Of a stretch of DNA of 64,000 bases, positions 49,914 to 60,800 are shown in pieces. Position numbers and translations under genes: made by a program. Below the pieces are notes generated by a model. It ran no database searches. It was not told the origin of the DNA and worked only from the letters and a program-made list of their open reading frames with translations. The DNA is from Micromonospora narathiwatensis. GTDB taxonomy: Bacteria > Actinomycetota > Actinomycetes > Mycobacteriales > Micromonosporaceae. Every line of letters starts with the position of its first letter. Position 1 is the first letter of the stretch. The stretch covers positions 1 to 64,000 of the forward strand of contig NZ_LT594324.1 of the NCBI RefSeq assembly GCF_900089605.1. Reading direction: 5' to 3'.

Positions 49914-52900
49914 GTGGGACAGCGACGCGCGCTCCTGATCGCCAACGACCGCTACATCGACGAGTCCCTGGCGGACCTGTACGCGCCCCGGGAGGAGGCG
50001 CGTGACCTGCTCAGCCTGCTGGCGGACGCCGACGTCGGCGCGTTCGACCAGACCGTGCTGCTGGAGAACGAGTCCAAGAGTTCGATCGAGCGGGCGATCG
50101 AGTCGATGCTGCGGGCGGCCGGCCCGGAGGATCTAGTCCTGCTCTACTTCTCCGGCCACGGCGTCCGCAGCAGCAAGCGGGGGCGGCTGCACCTGGCGGT
50201 GGCCAACACCGAACTCGACCACCTCTCGTCGACCGCGATCTCGGCGTCGTTCGTCCGGGAACTCCTCGACGAGTCGGACGCGGCCAGCTCGGTGATCCTG
50301 CTCGACTGCTGTTACAGCGGCGCGTTCGAGGGCCACGGCCTGAAGACGACGGACGACCTGGCGATCGACGGCGAGCTGAAGACCGGGTACGGCCGGTACG
50401 TCATCACCGCCACCAACTCGGTGGAACGGGCCGACGACGGGCGGCCGGCCTCCGGCACCGGGCCGCGCCTGCGGTCGGCGTTCACCGAGACGATCATCCA
50501 GGGTCTGAGCACCGGCGCGGCGGACATCACCGGCCAGGGCCGGATCACCCCGGACGACCTGTGGCGGTACGTCCACCTCGAACTGCCCAAGCGGTCGGCG
50601 CAGACGCCGTGCCAGTTCGGCAGCGCCAGCGATGAGATACACATCGCCCTGTCCCGCGACGGCCACCACCGGCAGCGCCGCCGGCGGGACCACCGCGAGC
50701 TGCGCCTCGGTGACCTGCTCGGGCCGCTCGAACCGGCCGACGACGTCAAGCTCTGCGCGACCGACTGGCGGCGGCGCGGGCTGCTCAAGGTGCCCGTCGG
50801 GCAGGCGCAACGGATCGACCAGCCGGCCGGCGAGCCGGTCTGGCTCGACCTGGCCTCCGCAGACGGGCACCTGCTGGTGGTCGGTCGGGCGGGCACCGGC
50901 AAGACCAGCCTGCTGCGCACCATCATCGGTGGCCTCGCGTTGACCCACTCGGCCGACGAGGTGGCGTTCAACTGCCTCGAGTCGGGCGGGAACTGGCTCG
51001 GGCCGATGCGGCGCCTGCCGCACGTACGGGCCGTCGTCGGTGACGACGAGGTGGGCGACGTCGGCGAACTGCTCGACCGGCTGGAGCAGGACGTCCTCGA
51101 CCGCAAGCAGCTGTTCCGCCGCTACAACCTGGAGTCGCCCACCAGCCTGCGGGCCCGACGCGCCACCCTCGACGCCGGGCCGTGGCCCGACGTGTTCCTG
51201 GTCGTCGACCGCTGGCACGACTTCACCACACTGCTGCCGGACTTCGCCACCCGGGTCGTCGACCTGGCCAACAAGGGCCTCGGCTACGGGGTCCACGTGG
51301 CCGTCGTCGAGCGGAGCTGGCGGAGCATCCCGGAGGACCTGCGGGAGCTGCCCCAGATCCGGATCGAGACCCGGCTGTCACAGCCGCAGGAGTCGCTGGT
51401 CAGCCCGGACCAGGCGACGCGGCTGCCGGTCAACATGCCGGGCTGGGCCATCCACGGCCGGCGTACGTTCCGCATCGCCCTGCCCGACCTGACGCCCGCC
51501 GACCGCGACGTCGAGCTGGACGCCGAGACCGGGACGGCGGACGGCGGCGGAACGCTGGTGTCGGTGATCGCCGAGGCGTGGGGCGCGGCCGGCGAACGGT
51601 CGAGCCTGCCGTCGCCCGTCGTCGCGCAGACGGACGAGGCGCTCTTCGTCCTCGGCGTACCGGATCGGGCGGCACTCTGGCGGTTCGAGGGGCGGCACAC
51701 CCCGCTCGGCCCGGACCACCTGCGGGTGCCGCTGGGTTTCGACGAGCGGGGCCAGCCGGTGCTGCTCGACCTGAAGGAGCCGGCCCGGGACGGCATGGGC
51801 CCGCACGGCCTGCTGGTCGGGGCGCCCGGGTCCGGCAAGAGCGAGCTGCTGCGTACCCTCGTGGCCGCGCTGGTGGCGCGGCACTCCTCGGCGGAGCTGA
51901 ACCTCGTCCTCGTCGATTTCAAGGGCGGGGCGGCCCTCGCGCCGTTCGCCGCGCTGCCGCACGTGAGCGCGGTGATCACCAACCTCGCCGAGGAAGTCAC
52001 GCTGATCGACCGGCTGGCGGACGCGTTGACCAGCGAACTGCTCCGCCGGCAGGAACTGCTGAGCCGCTCCGGCAACCACGCCAACCGGTGGGACTACGCG
52101 CACGCGCGGGCGGCCGACGCCGACCTGCCGCCCCTGCCTACCCTGCTGGTCGTCTGCGACGGGTTCTCCGAGCTGCTCGCCGCGCGGCCCGAGTTCATCG
52201 ACGTCCTCGTGCAGGCGGCCCGGGTGGGCCGCACCCTCGGCGTGCACCTGCTGCTGGCCAGCCAGCGGCTGGAGGGGCGGCTGCGCGGGCTGGAGAACCA
52301 CCTGTCGTACCGGATCGGGCTGCGCACCTTCTCGGCCGCGGAGAGCCGGGCGGTGCTCGGGGTGCCCGACGCGTACGCGCTGCCCGCCGCCCCTGGGCAC
52401 GGTTACCTGAAGGCGGGGGTGGCGATGACCCAGTTCCGTGCCGGGTACGTCTCCGGCCCGGCCGACGACGCCGAGGTCGACGTACCTCCGGAGCTGGCCG
52501 GATGCAGCACGCTCGACGTCCTGGTGGCGCGGCTGCACGGCCGGGGCGCTCCCGCCCACCAGATCTGGCTGCCGCCACTGGGCGAACCGCCCACGCTCGA
52601 CGAACTCCTGCCGCCGTTGCTGGCCGACCCGGCCCGGGGCCTCACCGCCGGCCCGCCGCAGGCCGCGCTGGCCGTGCCGATCGGCCTGGTCGACGTGCCC
52701 CGTGAACAGCGCCGGGAGCCGCTGGTCCTGGAACTCGGGGGCAGCGCCGGGAACGTCGGTGTGGTCGGCGCGCCGCTGTCCGGCAAGAGCAGCACCGTGC
52801 GGACCCTGGTGGCGTCGCTGGCGTTGACTCACACCCCGCGCGAGGTGCAGTTCTTCTGCCTCGACCTCGGCGGCGTCGCGCTGCGGGGCCTGGATCGGCT

Positions 52901-54236
52901 GCCGCATGTCTGTGGGGTCGCCGGGCGGCGCGACGCCGAGGCGGTCCGGCGGTCCGTCGCCGAGGTGGCCGCGCTGCTCGACGAGCGGGAGCGGCGCTTC
53001 ACCCAGCACGGCGTGGGCTCGATGGCCGACTACCGGGCGCTGCGCGACTCCGGCAAGGTCCCCGACGACCCGTACGGGGACATCTTTCTCGTGGTGGACG
53101 GCTGGGGCACCCTGCGCCAGGAGTACGAGGAACTGGAGGAGACGGTCACCGACATCGCCCAGCGTGGGCTCGCGTTCGGCGTGCACGTCGTGCTCACCGC
53201 GGTGCGTTGGGTCGAGTTCCGGTCCAGCCTGCGGGACCTGCTCGGCGCCAAGCTGGAGTTGCGGCTCGGTGACCCGACGGAATCGGAGTTCGACCGGCGG
53301 GCGGCGGCGAGCGTACCCCGGTCCGCGCCGGGTCGGGGGCTGGCACCCGGCCGACTGCACTTCCTGACCGCCCTGGCCCGCATCGACGGCCGTAACGGCG
53401 TGGAGGATCTGACGGCGGCGGCCGTCGCGCTGGCGGAACGGGTCGCGGCGGCGTGGCCGGGCGACCCGGCCCCACCGGTACGGCTGCTGCCGCGCCAGCT
53501 CTCGGCCGCCGAGCTGGACGCGGTGCGTGACCCGACGGCGACCGGGCTGCCGATCGGGTTGGGCGAGGCGGACCTGGCCCCGGTCCACCTCGACTTCGAC
53601 CGGGAATCGCATCTGATCGTCTTCGGTGACGCCGAGTGCGGGAAGTCCAACCTGTTGCGGTTGATCGCCCGGCAGATCGTCGGCCGGTACTCACCGGAGC
53701 AGGCCCGGCTGATGGTCGCGGACTACCGCCGCAGCCTGCTCCACGCCGTCGAGGGGGAGCACCTGCTGCACTACGCCGCCGCGCGGCCGGCCTTCGTCGA
53801 GGGGCTGGAGCAGGTCCGGCAGGCGATGGAGCGGCGGCTGCCCGGGCCGGACGTCTCGTACGACCAGTTCCGGGAGCGTTCCTGGTGGCAGGGGCCGGAG
53901 CTGTATCTCCTGGTGGACGACTACGACCTGGTCGCCACCGGTGGGACCAACCCGCTGAGCGTGCTGCACGAGTTGCTGCCGCACGCGCGGGACATCGGCC
54001 TGCACCTGGTCGTCGCCCGTCGGGTCGGTGGGGCCGCGCGGGCGCTCTACGAGCCGGTGCTGCAACGTCTGCGCGAGCTGGACTCGCCGGGTCTGCTGAT
54101 GTCGGGCAGCCGGGAGGAGGGGCCGCTGCTGGGTGGGCTGCGACCGCAGCCGATGCCGGCGGGACGCGGCACGCTGGTTCGTCGCCGGGACGGCAACCGG
54201 GTGGTCCAGACCGCCTGGTCGCCGCCGGAGCCGTGA
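49914..54236 (+). CDS. Caspase-like protease fused to four EccC/FtsK-type ATPase domains
   Basis: The 1,440-residue protein starts at GTG 49914. Residues 1-260 form a caspase (peptidase C14) domain: RRALLIANDRYIDESLADL, then LVLLYFSGHGV with catalytic His82, and VILLDCCYSGAF with catalytic Cys133 in Asp-x-Cys-x-Ser-Gly. Four P-loop ATPases follow. An extra domain has Walker A GRAGTGKT near 325. Next is a D1-type motor (MGPHGLLVGAPGSGKSELL near 637, LVDFKGGAAL, LPHVSAVITNL, LLLASQRLEGRLRGLENHLS). A D2-type motor follows (GAPLSGKS near 951, LTHTPREVQFFCLDLGG) and a D3-type motor ends it (FGDAECGKS near 1237, PELYLLVDDYDLVATGGTNPL, ARDIGLHLVVARR). The last three match EccC of ESX/type VII secretion in order and motif. 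There is no N-terminal membrane anchor; the caspase and extra ATPase take its place. No other ESX gene is in the window. Confidence 0.92.
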   Translation: MGQRRALLIANDRYIDESLADLYAPREEARDLLSLLADADVGAFDQTVLLENESKSSIERAIESMLRAAGPEDLVLLYFSGHGVRSSKRGRLHLAVANTELDHLSSTAISASFVRELLDESDAASSVILLDCCYSGAFEGHGLKTTDDLAIDGELKTGYGRYVITATNSVERADDGRPASGTGPRLRSAFTETIIQGLSTGAADITGQGRITPDDLWRYVHLELPKRSAQTPCQFGSASDEIHIALSRDGHHRQRRRRDHRELRLGDLLGPLEPADDVKLCATDWRRRGLLKVPVGQAQRIDQPAGEPVWLDLASADGHLLVVGRAGTGKTSLLRTIIGGLALTHSADEVAFNCLESGGNWLGPMRRLPHVRAVVGDDEVGDVGELLDRLEQDVLDRKQLFRRYNLESPTSLRARRATLDAGPWPDVFLVVDRWHDFTTLLPDFATRVVDLANKGLGYGVHVAVVERSWRSIPEDLRELPQIRIETRLSQPQESLVSPDQATRLPVNMPGWAIHGRRTFRIALPDLTPADRDVELDAETGTADGGGTLVSVIAEAWGAAGERSSLPSPVVAQTDEALFVLGVPDRAALWRFEGRHTPLGPDHLRVPLGFDERGQPVLLDLKEPARDGMGPHGLLVGAPGSGKSELLRTLVAALVARHSSAELNLVLVDFKGGAALAPFAALPHVSAVITNLAEEVTLIDRLADALTSELLRRQELLSRSGNHANRWDYAHARAADADLPPLPTLLVVCDGFSELLAARPEFIDVLVQAARVGRTLGVHLLLASQRLEGRLRGLENHLSYRIGLRTFSAAESRAVLGVPDAYALPAAPGHGYLKAGVAMTQFRAGYVSGPADDAEVDVPPELAGCSTLDVLVARLHGRGAPAHQIWLPPLGEPPTLDELLPPLLADPARGLTAGPPQAALAVPIGLVDVPREQRREPLVLELGGSAGNVGVVGAPLSGKSSTVRTLVASLALTHTPREVQFFCLDLGGVALRGLDRLPHVCGVAGRRDAEAVRRSVAEVAALLDERERRFTQHGVGSMADYRALRDSGKVPDDPYGDIFLVVDGWGTLRQEYEELEETVTDIAQRGLAFGVHVVLTAVRWVEFRSSLRDLLGAKLELRLGDPTESEFDRRAAASVPRSAPGRGLAPGRLHFLTALARIDGRNGVEDLTAAAVALAERVAAAWPGDPAPPVRLLPRQLSAAELDAVRDPTATGLPIGLGEADLAPVHLDFDRESHLIVFGDAECGKSNLLRLIARQIVGRYSPEQARLMVADYRRSLLHAVEGEHLLHYAAARPAFVEGLEQVRQAMERRLPGPDVSYDQFRERSWWQGPELYLLVDDYDLVATGGTNPLSVLHELLPHARDIGLHLVVARRVGGAARALYEPVLQRLRELDSPGLLMSGSREEGPLLGGLRPQPMPAGRGTLVRRRDGNRVVQTAWSPPEP

Positions 54237-54325
54237 CGACGGGGCATCGATGACTTACCCATCGTGATCAGTGTCTATGCGGTGTGCTTATTGACCCTTT
54301 TTGTGGTTGCAGTTTGTGACCGCTC

Positions 54326-54386
54326 TTTACATGGATGTATCTCCATCTCTAATGTCTGCCGCACCACGTCGGTGATATCACGGGGG
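54326..54386 (+). promoter_or_regulatory. Module-3 copy of the shared promoter/leader
   Basis: TTTACA (54326-54331), an 18-base spacer, TAATGT (54350-54355), palindrome GTGATATCAC (54372-54381) and ACGGGGG. TAATGT is the best -10 of the three copies. Confidence 0.75.
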
Positions 54387-54392
54387 TCGCTG

Positions 54393-54614
54393 GTGGTTGA
54401 TGGGCCTTTGCCTGCGCGCACGCAGGTCGTTTCAGTTGGGCCGCGCTTCGCGGCCGTACACGCGGTCACGGATTGCGAGGGCGGTGGCGCCTTCACCGCC
54501 GGCACCGAGGAAGCCGACGGCAGTCGCGCGTCTGCTTCGGCCGCCGGCGGACGCCCTTTCGCCTGGGCCCCGCACCGCCGCTCGACGCGTTCCCCCTCTT
54601 TCGCGGCCTCATGA
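54393..54614 (+). pseudogene. 5' remnant of the multidomain gene (leader ORF, module 3)
   Basis: GTG 54393 has the same spacing from ACGGGGG as the other two copies. The 73-residue product begins VVDGPLPARTQVVSVGPRF, related to VVGWPVPARFARVVSGFGNR of module 2 and more weakly to the signal peptide at 23764. The hydrophobic signal segment is no longer recognisable and the rest looks random. The 195 bases from its stop to toxin 3 hold no gene. Confidence 0.5.
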
Positions 54615-54809
54615 GCACCGGAGGGCTCAGCGGAGCGTGCGCCGATCGGTTCCGCCGTCCGCGTCCCGCCGCCAGCGACATCGGGCGGCCATCACGTGTC
54701 GGCGGACGACTGCCCGCCTGACGGGCAGCGTCTTTCTCCTCGTCGACCGGCCCTCCCGAGCCGGTCGCGCTGGCCGCAGTGCCGCCTGAAGACCCATCGG
54801 AGGTAACTG

Positions 54810-57800
54810 GTGACACCCCCCTTGCCCCTTCTCCAGCGCAGACGTCCACCTCGACTCACCTGGCGACTGCTCGTCGCCGGCCTGACGGCGGCAGCCCTCG
54901 GTGCCACCACGGCGCAGGTGCCCGCCGCCGCCCAGCCGGTGGCCGAGAAGTTCTCACCGCCGCGCGCCGCTCCGGTCAAGCAGGTGCCGGTGAAGACCGT
55001 CCAGGCGAATCCGACGGCAAACCCGAAGCGGACGGTGCCTGCCGCTTCGTCCCCGGCTCCGGTCTGGCCGGCCGCCAGCACGGCGACCGTCGACCTGGCC
55101 GCGGGCGGCGGCAGTCCACGGCGCGCCGGCACCCTGCCGGTAAGAGTCGGCCAGCCCGCCCAGGCGGATCGCCGGGGAGTCGCCGGGCCGCAGCGGGTGC
55201 GGGTGGAGGTTCTGGACCGTGCGACGACCGCGCAGGCAGGGGTGCGCGGTGTCCTGCTGCGGTTCGGGCGGGCGGACGGCCTGACGGCGGCCGCCCCGGC
55301 CAGCGTCACGGTCGACTACCGGTCGTTCGCCGGGGCCTTCGGGGCAGACTGGGCGAGCCGGCTGCGGCTGGTTTCGCTGCCCGAGTGCGCCCTGACCAGC
55401 CCGGCGGCCGAGGGTTGCGCCGGGACGCCGTTGCCGTCCAGGAACAACCCGGCGGAGCAGACGGTGTCGGCGACCGTCACCGCAACGTCCACCGGCGGCC
55501 TGGTCGCGGTGTCGGCCGCCACCTCGGGGCCGGCCGGAGACTACGCGGCCACCTCGCTTCAGCCGTCCTCCACCTGGACGGCAGGGGGCAACTCGGGTGC
55601 CTTCACCTGGTCGTACCCGTTGCGGGTCCCGCCAGCGCAGGCCGGGCCGGCGCCCCAGATCGCCTTGAGCTACTCGTCCCAGGCGGTCGACGGTCGGCAC
55701 GCCGCGTCCAACAACCAGCCCTCCTGGGTCGGTGAGGGCTTCGACGCCTGGCCGGGCGGTTACATCGAACGGCGCTACCAGGTCTGCGCCGAGGACATGG
55801 ACGGCTCGGCGAACAACGTTCTGAAGACCGGCGACCTGTGCTGGAAGACGGACAACGCGGTCCTGTCGATGAACGGGCGTTCCGGTGAGCTGATCTACAA
55901 CGCCACCGAGGGCCGCTGGCACCTGCGCGACGACGACGGCTCCCGGATCGAGCGGAAGACCGGGGCCGCCAACGGAGACAACAACGGCGAGTACTGGGTG
56001 CTCACCACGACCGACGGTACGCAGTACTGGTTCGGCGCCCACCGCCTGCCCGGCTGGGCCACCGGCAACGCGGAGACAAATTCCACCTGGACCGTACCCG
56101 TTTTCGGTAACCACCCGGGCGAACCGTGTCACGCCGCCGCTTTCATCGACTCGAACTGTGCACAGGCGTGGCGGTGGAACCTGGACTACGTGGTCGACGT
56201 GCACGGCAACTCGTCCTCGTACTGGTACGTGAAGGAGTCCAACCGGTACGCCCGCAACCTGAACCCGACGGACGGCCCGAGCTACGACCGCGGCGGTTGG
56301 TTGAGCCGGATCGACTACGGGACCCGGCGGGTCAACGGGGTCGACTCGGTGCTGAGCACGTCGGCGCCCGCGCGCGTCGAGTTCGCCGTCGCCGACCGCT
56401 GCCTGAGCGGTTGCGCCACCCATGACGCGGCGCACTGGCCGGACACCCCCTGGGACGCCGCATGCGCCGGCACCCCCTGCACGCAGTCCTTCGTCCCGAC
56501 CTTCTGGACGACGAAGCGACTCGCCACCGTGACCACGAAGGTGCGGTCCGGTAGCGGCTACGACGACGTCGAGCGCTGGACCCTGACGCACAGCTTCCCC
56601 GACCCGGGGGACGGTACGCGAGCCGGTCTCTGGCTGGACAAGATCTCCCACGTCGGCCTGGCCGGCGGGACGGTCACCCTGCCCGACATCGAGTTCACCC
56701 CCGTCCAGCTCGCCAATCGCGTCGACACCATCGACTTCGCGGCGGCGATGAACTGGATGCGGATCGCGAAGATCCGGAGCGAGTCGGGCAGCACGACGAG
56801 CATTACGTACTCCCAGCCGGACTGCGTCGCCGGCCAGACACCGACCCCGCACACGAACAGCCGGCGTTGTTATCCGGTGATCTGGACCCCGGAGGGCTAC
56901 TCGAACCCGGTGACGGACTGGTTCCACAAGTACGTGGTCACGACGATCTACGAGAACGACAACACCGGTGGGGTGCCGCCGCAGGGCAGTCCGCGGGTGG
57001 TCTATTCGTACAGCTACTACGACGGTGCGGCGTGGCACTACAACGACGACGACGGGCTTATCGACAAGAAGCGCAAGACGTGGTCGGACTATCGCGGCTA
57101 CGGGCGGGTCGGGGTCACGGTCGGTGATCCGGGTGAGCAGACGTACACGGAGACCACCTATTTCCGGGGGATGAACGGGGACCGGGCCACCCCGACGGGC
57201 GGTAGCAGGTCGGTCACGATCGACGGGATCGCCGACGAGGACTGGTACGCCGGGATGCCCAGGGAGACCAAGACCCTCAACGGTCCCGGCGGGCCGGTGG
57301 TGTCCCGGGAGACGAATGACCCCTGGCCGTCGCCCGCCACGGCGACGCGGACCATCAACGGTGACACGGTGACCTCGCGCTTCACGCGGGTGGCCACGGC
57401 CCGGCAATACACCGCGCGGGACGCCGGCCGCAGCGAGCGGGTCACCAGGACGACCACGAGTTACGACTCGTACGGCATGGCGGTCAGCGTCGACGACCTC
57501 GGGGAGGACGGGGTCGCCGGGGACGAAGAGTGCACGAAGACCGACTACTCACCGCGCAACGAGAGCGCGTGGCTGATGGACCGGCCACACCGGGTGCAGC
57601 GCTTCGCCGTGGCATGCTCCGCGACCGGCGGCACCCTCACCGAGGACGACATCATCGGTGAGTCGCGTACCTCGTACGACGGCAATGCCTGGAAGACCGC
57701 TCCGACGCGAGGGCTGGCCACCCGCAGCGAGGAGATGGCGGCCTGGAACGCCGGTGCGCCGACCTTCACCACGGTGGGGCAGGCCGACTACGACGCGCAG

Positions 57801-60800
57801 GGCCGGATCACCTCGTCCCGCGACGCGCTGAACTACGAGACGAAAACGGCGTACGTCCCGGCCAGCGGCGGTCCGGTGACGTCGATGACGATCACCAATC
57901 CGCTTCTGCACACCGCGACGACCACGCTCTCACCGGCCTGGGGTTCGGCGACCGCCACCGTCGACGTGAACGGCAAGCGGACCGACCTGGCCTACGACGG
58001 GCTGGGCCGGCTCACGTCGGTGTGGTTGCCGGGCCGGGTCAAGGGCACCGACACGGCCAACTTGACCTTCGCCTATCTGATCCGGAACAACGCGGCCAGC
58101 GTGGTGTCGACGTCGAAACTCAACCCGCAGGGTGGCTACACCACCTCGCACACCCTCTACGACGGCCTGCTGCGCGTCCGGCAGACCCAGGCGTCCTCAC
58201 CGTCGGGCGGCCGGCTACTCACCGACGTCTTCTACGACTCCGCCGGCCGGCAGGTGAAGGTCTTCGACCCGTACCACACGAGCGGTAGCGCCGGCACCAC
58301 CCTGGTGACGGCGACCGAGCGGGCCTTCGTGCCCACTCAGACCCGGACCGTCTACGACGGGGCGGGTCACCGCGTCGGTATTCCAGCCCTACGACGCCGA
58401 GCGCTGGCGGACCCGGACCTACTACGCCGGCGACCGGGTCGACGTCACCCCGCCCGCCGGCGGCACCGCCACCTCGACCGTCACGGACGCCCGGGGCCGC
58501 ACCGTCGAGCTGCGCCAGTATCTCGGCACCGCGCCGACCCCGGGAACGGCGGGAAGCTGGGACGCCACCCGCTACTCCTTCAACCGCCGGGGACAGTTGG
58601 TCGGGGTCCGTGACGCGGCAGGCAACGACTGGAAGTACGGCTACGACATCCGGGGCCACCAGACCACGGTGGACGACCCCGACAAGGGCCTGACCACGTC
58701 TACCTACGACAACGCTGGGCGGATCGCCACGACGGTTGACGCTCGCGGCCGGAAACTCGCCTACCTGTACGACTCGCTGAACCGCAAGCGGGCGGTGTAC
58801 GACGACCAGGTCGGCGGCACCATGCGGGCCCAATGGGTGTACGACACCCTGGCCAAGGGCCAGCTCACCCAGAGCACCCGGTTCGTCGGCGCCAGCTCCT
58901 ACCAGGTACGGGTCACCGGGTACACCGACAACTACCAGCCGACCGGGACACAGGTCGTCATCCCTGCCTCCGAGACGGGCCTCGGCGGGACGTACGACTT
59001 CACCAGCACGTGGAACGCGGACGGTTCGCTGGCATCGAACAGCCTGCCGTCCACCAACGGGGACCTACCGGCCGAGACCCTGCTCTACGGCTACAACCAG
59101 CTCGGCCTGGCCACCACGCTGAGTACGATCTACGGGTCGATCAACACGCAGTACGTCGAGCGGACCGACTACAACGCTCTCGGCCAGGCCGACCAGTACG
59201 ACCTGCACGGCCCGAGCGGCGGGCACGTGTGGCAGTCGTTCAGCCGTGAGCTGGAGACCGGGCGGCTGACCGGGATCCGGACCGACCGCGACTCGGTGGC
59301 CCCCAACACCCTCGCCGACGTCCGCTACACCTTCGACGACGCCGGCAACATCATCAAGTCCCAGGACGTCGCACCCGATCCGGTCGACGACACCCAGTGT
59401 TTCCAGTACGACCACCTCCGCCGGCTGACCCAGGCATGGACCCCTGCCTCCGGCGACTGCGCGGCCGCGCCGACAGCGGCCGGGCTGGGTGGCCCGGCGC
59501 CGTACTGGCACAGCTGGGGCATCGACAAGGTGGGCAACCGGACCACGGAGACGGTGCACACGACCGCCGGGGACTCGACGACCACCTACAACTACCCGCC
59601 GGCCGGGAGTGCGCGGCCGCACACCCTGACGTCGACCACGGGGGCCCGCACCGGCTCGTACACCTACGACGCCACCGGCAACACCCTCACCCGTCCCACC
59701 GCCTCCGGCGGCACGCAGACGCTGACCTGGGACGCGGAGGGCCGCCTCGACACGTCCACGGACGCCACGGGCGAGACGCGCTACATCTACGACGCGGACG
59801 GCAACCGGCTGATCCGGCGGGACCCCACCGGTCGCACGCTCTACCTGCCGGGCCAGGACATCCGCTACACGGCGAACAGCGGGGCCACCAGTTCCACCCG
59901 CTATTACGCCCACAACGGTCGGGTGATCGCCTCCCGTACGGCCGCCGAACTCACCTGGCTCGGGGGCGACCACCAGGGCACCATGCAGGTCGCCGTGAAC
60001 GCCGCGACGCAGGCGTCGAGCATCCGCCGGCAGACGCCGTACGGCGGAGGCCGTGGCGCGAATCCGGGTTGGCCCAACGACCGGGGTTTCGTGGGCGGCG
60101 TCACGGACAACACCGGGCTGACCCACCTCGGAGCCCGCGAGTACGACCCGGCCATCGGGCGGTTCCTCTCCGTCGACCCGGTGATGGACGAGGGCGACCC
60201 CCAGCAGTGGCAGGCCTACTCGTACGCCAACAACACGCCGATCACCATGAGCGATCCGGACGGGCTCGCCCCGTGCGAGCCGGGTGAGGACTGCAGTGGC
60301 TACAAGCCGGGCTGCGAACGCTGCAACATCGACGAGAAGGCCAAGAACCCGTGCTGGCCGGCCAAGTCCTGCGACCCGCCGAAGAAGCCCGCCGACAACC
60401 ACAAGGGCGGGGACGACTCGAAGGAGAAGCCGCCGCCGCCGAAGAAGAAGGAGGAGCCGAAGTTCCTGGCTCTGGCCGAGAACGTGGCGAAGGCGCTTGA
60501 CTTCGCGAGCACGCTGCTAGGCCTCCTACCCGGCTTCATTTGCCAGCCGTGCGCCGTGCTCGGGATGATCGCCGGGACGCTCGCCGGTGTTATGTTCCTC
60601 ATCGCCGGCAAGGTCGGTGAGGCGATCAAGGCATTTGGCGGGGCATTGCTCGGCATGGTGCTGGGCGAGGCGGGCAAGCTGCTGTCCAGCAAGATTCTGA
60701 TCAAGAAGTTCGGTGGACAGTTCTTCGACGTCGCGTACTCGATCAGGAACAAGGTGCACCACTATCGATTCGTCCCGTCCGGCATCAGAGCGAAGATCGA

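Noticed and set aside
49914..54236. Complete ESX/type VII secretion cluster
   Set aside because: Only an EccC-like motor is present, fused to a caspase. I see no EccB, EccD, EccE, mycosin or WXG100 genes in the window.
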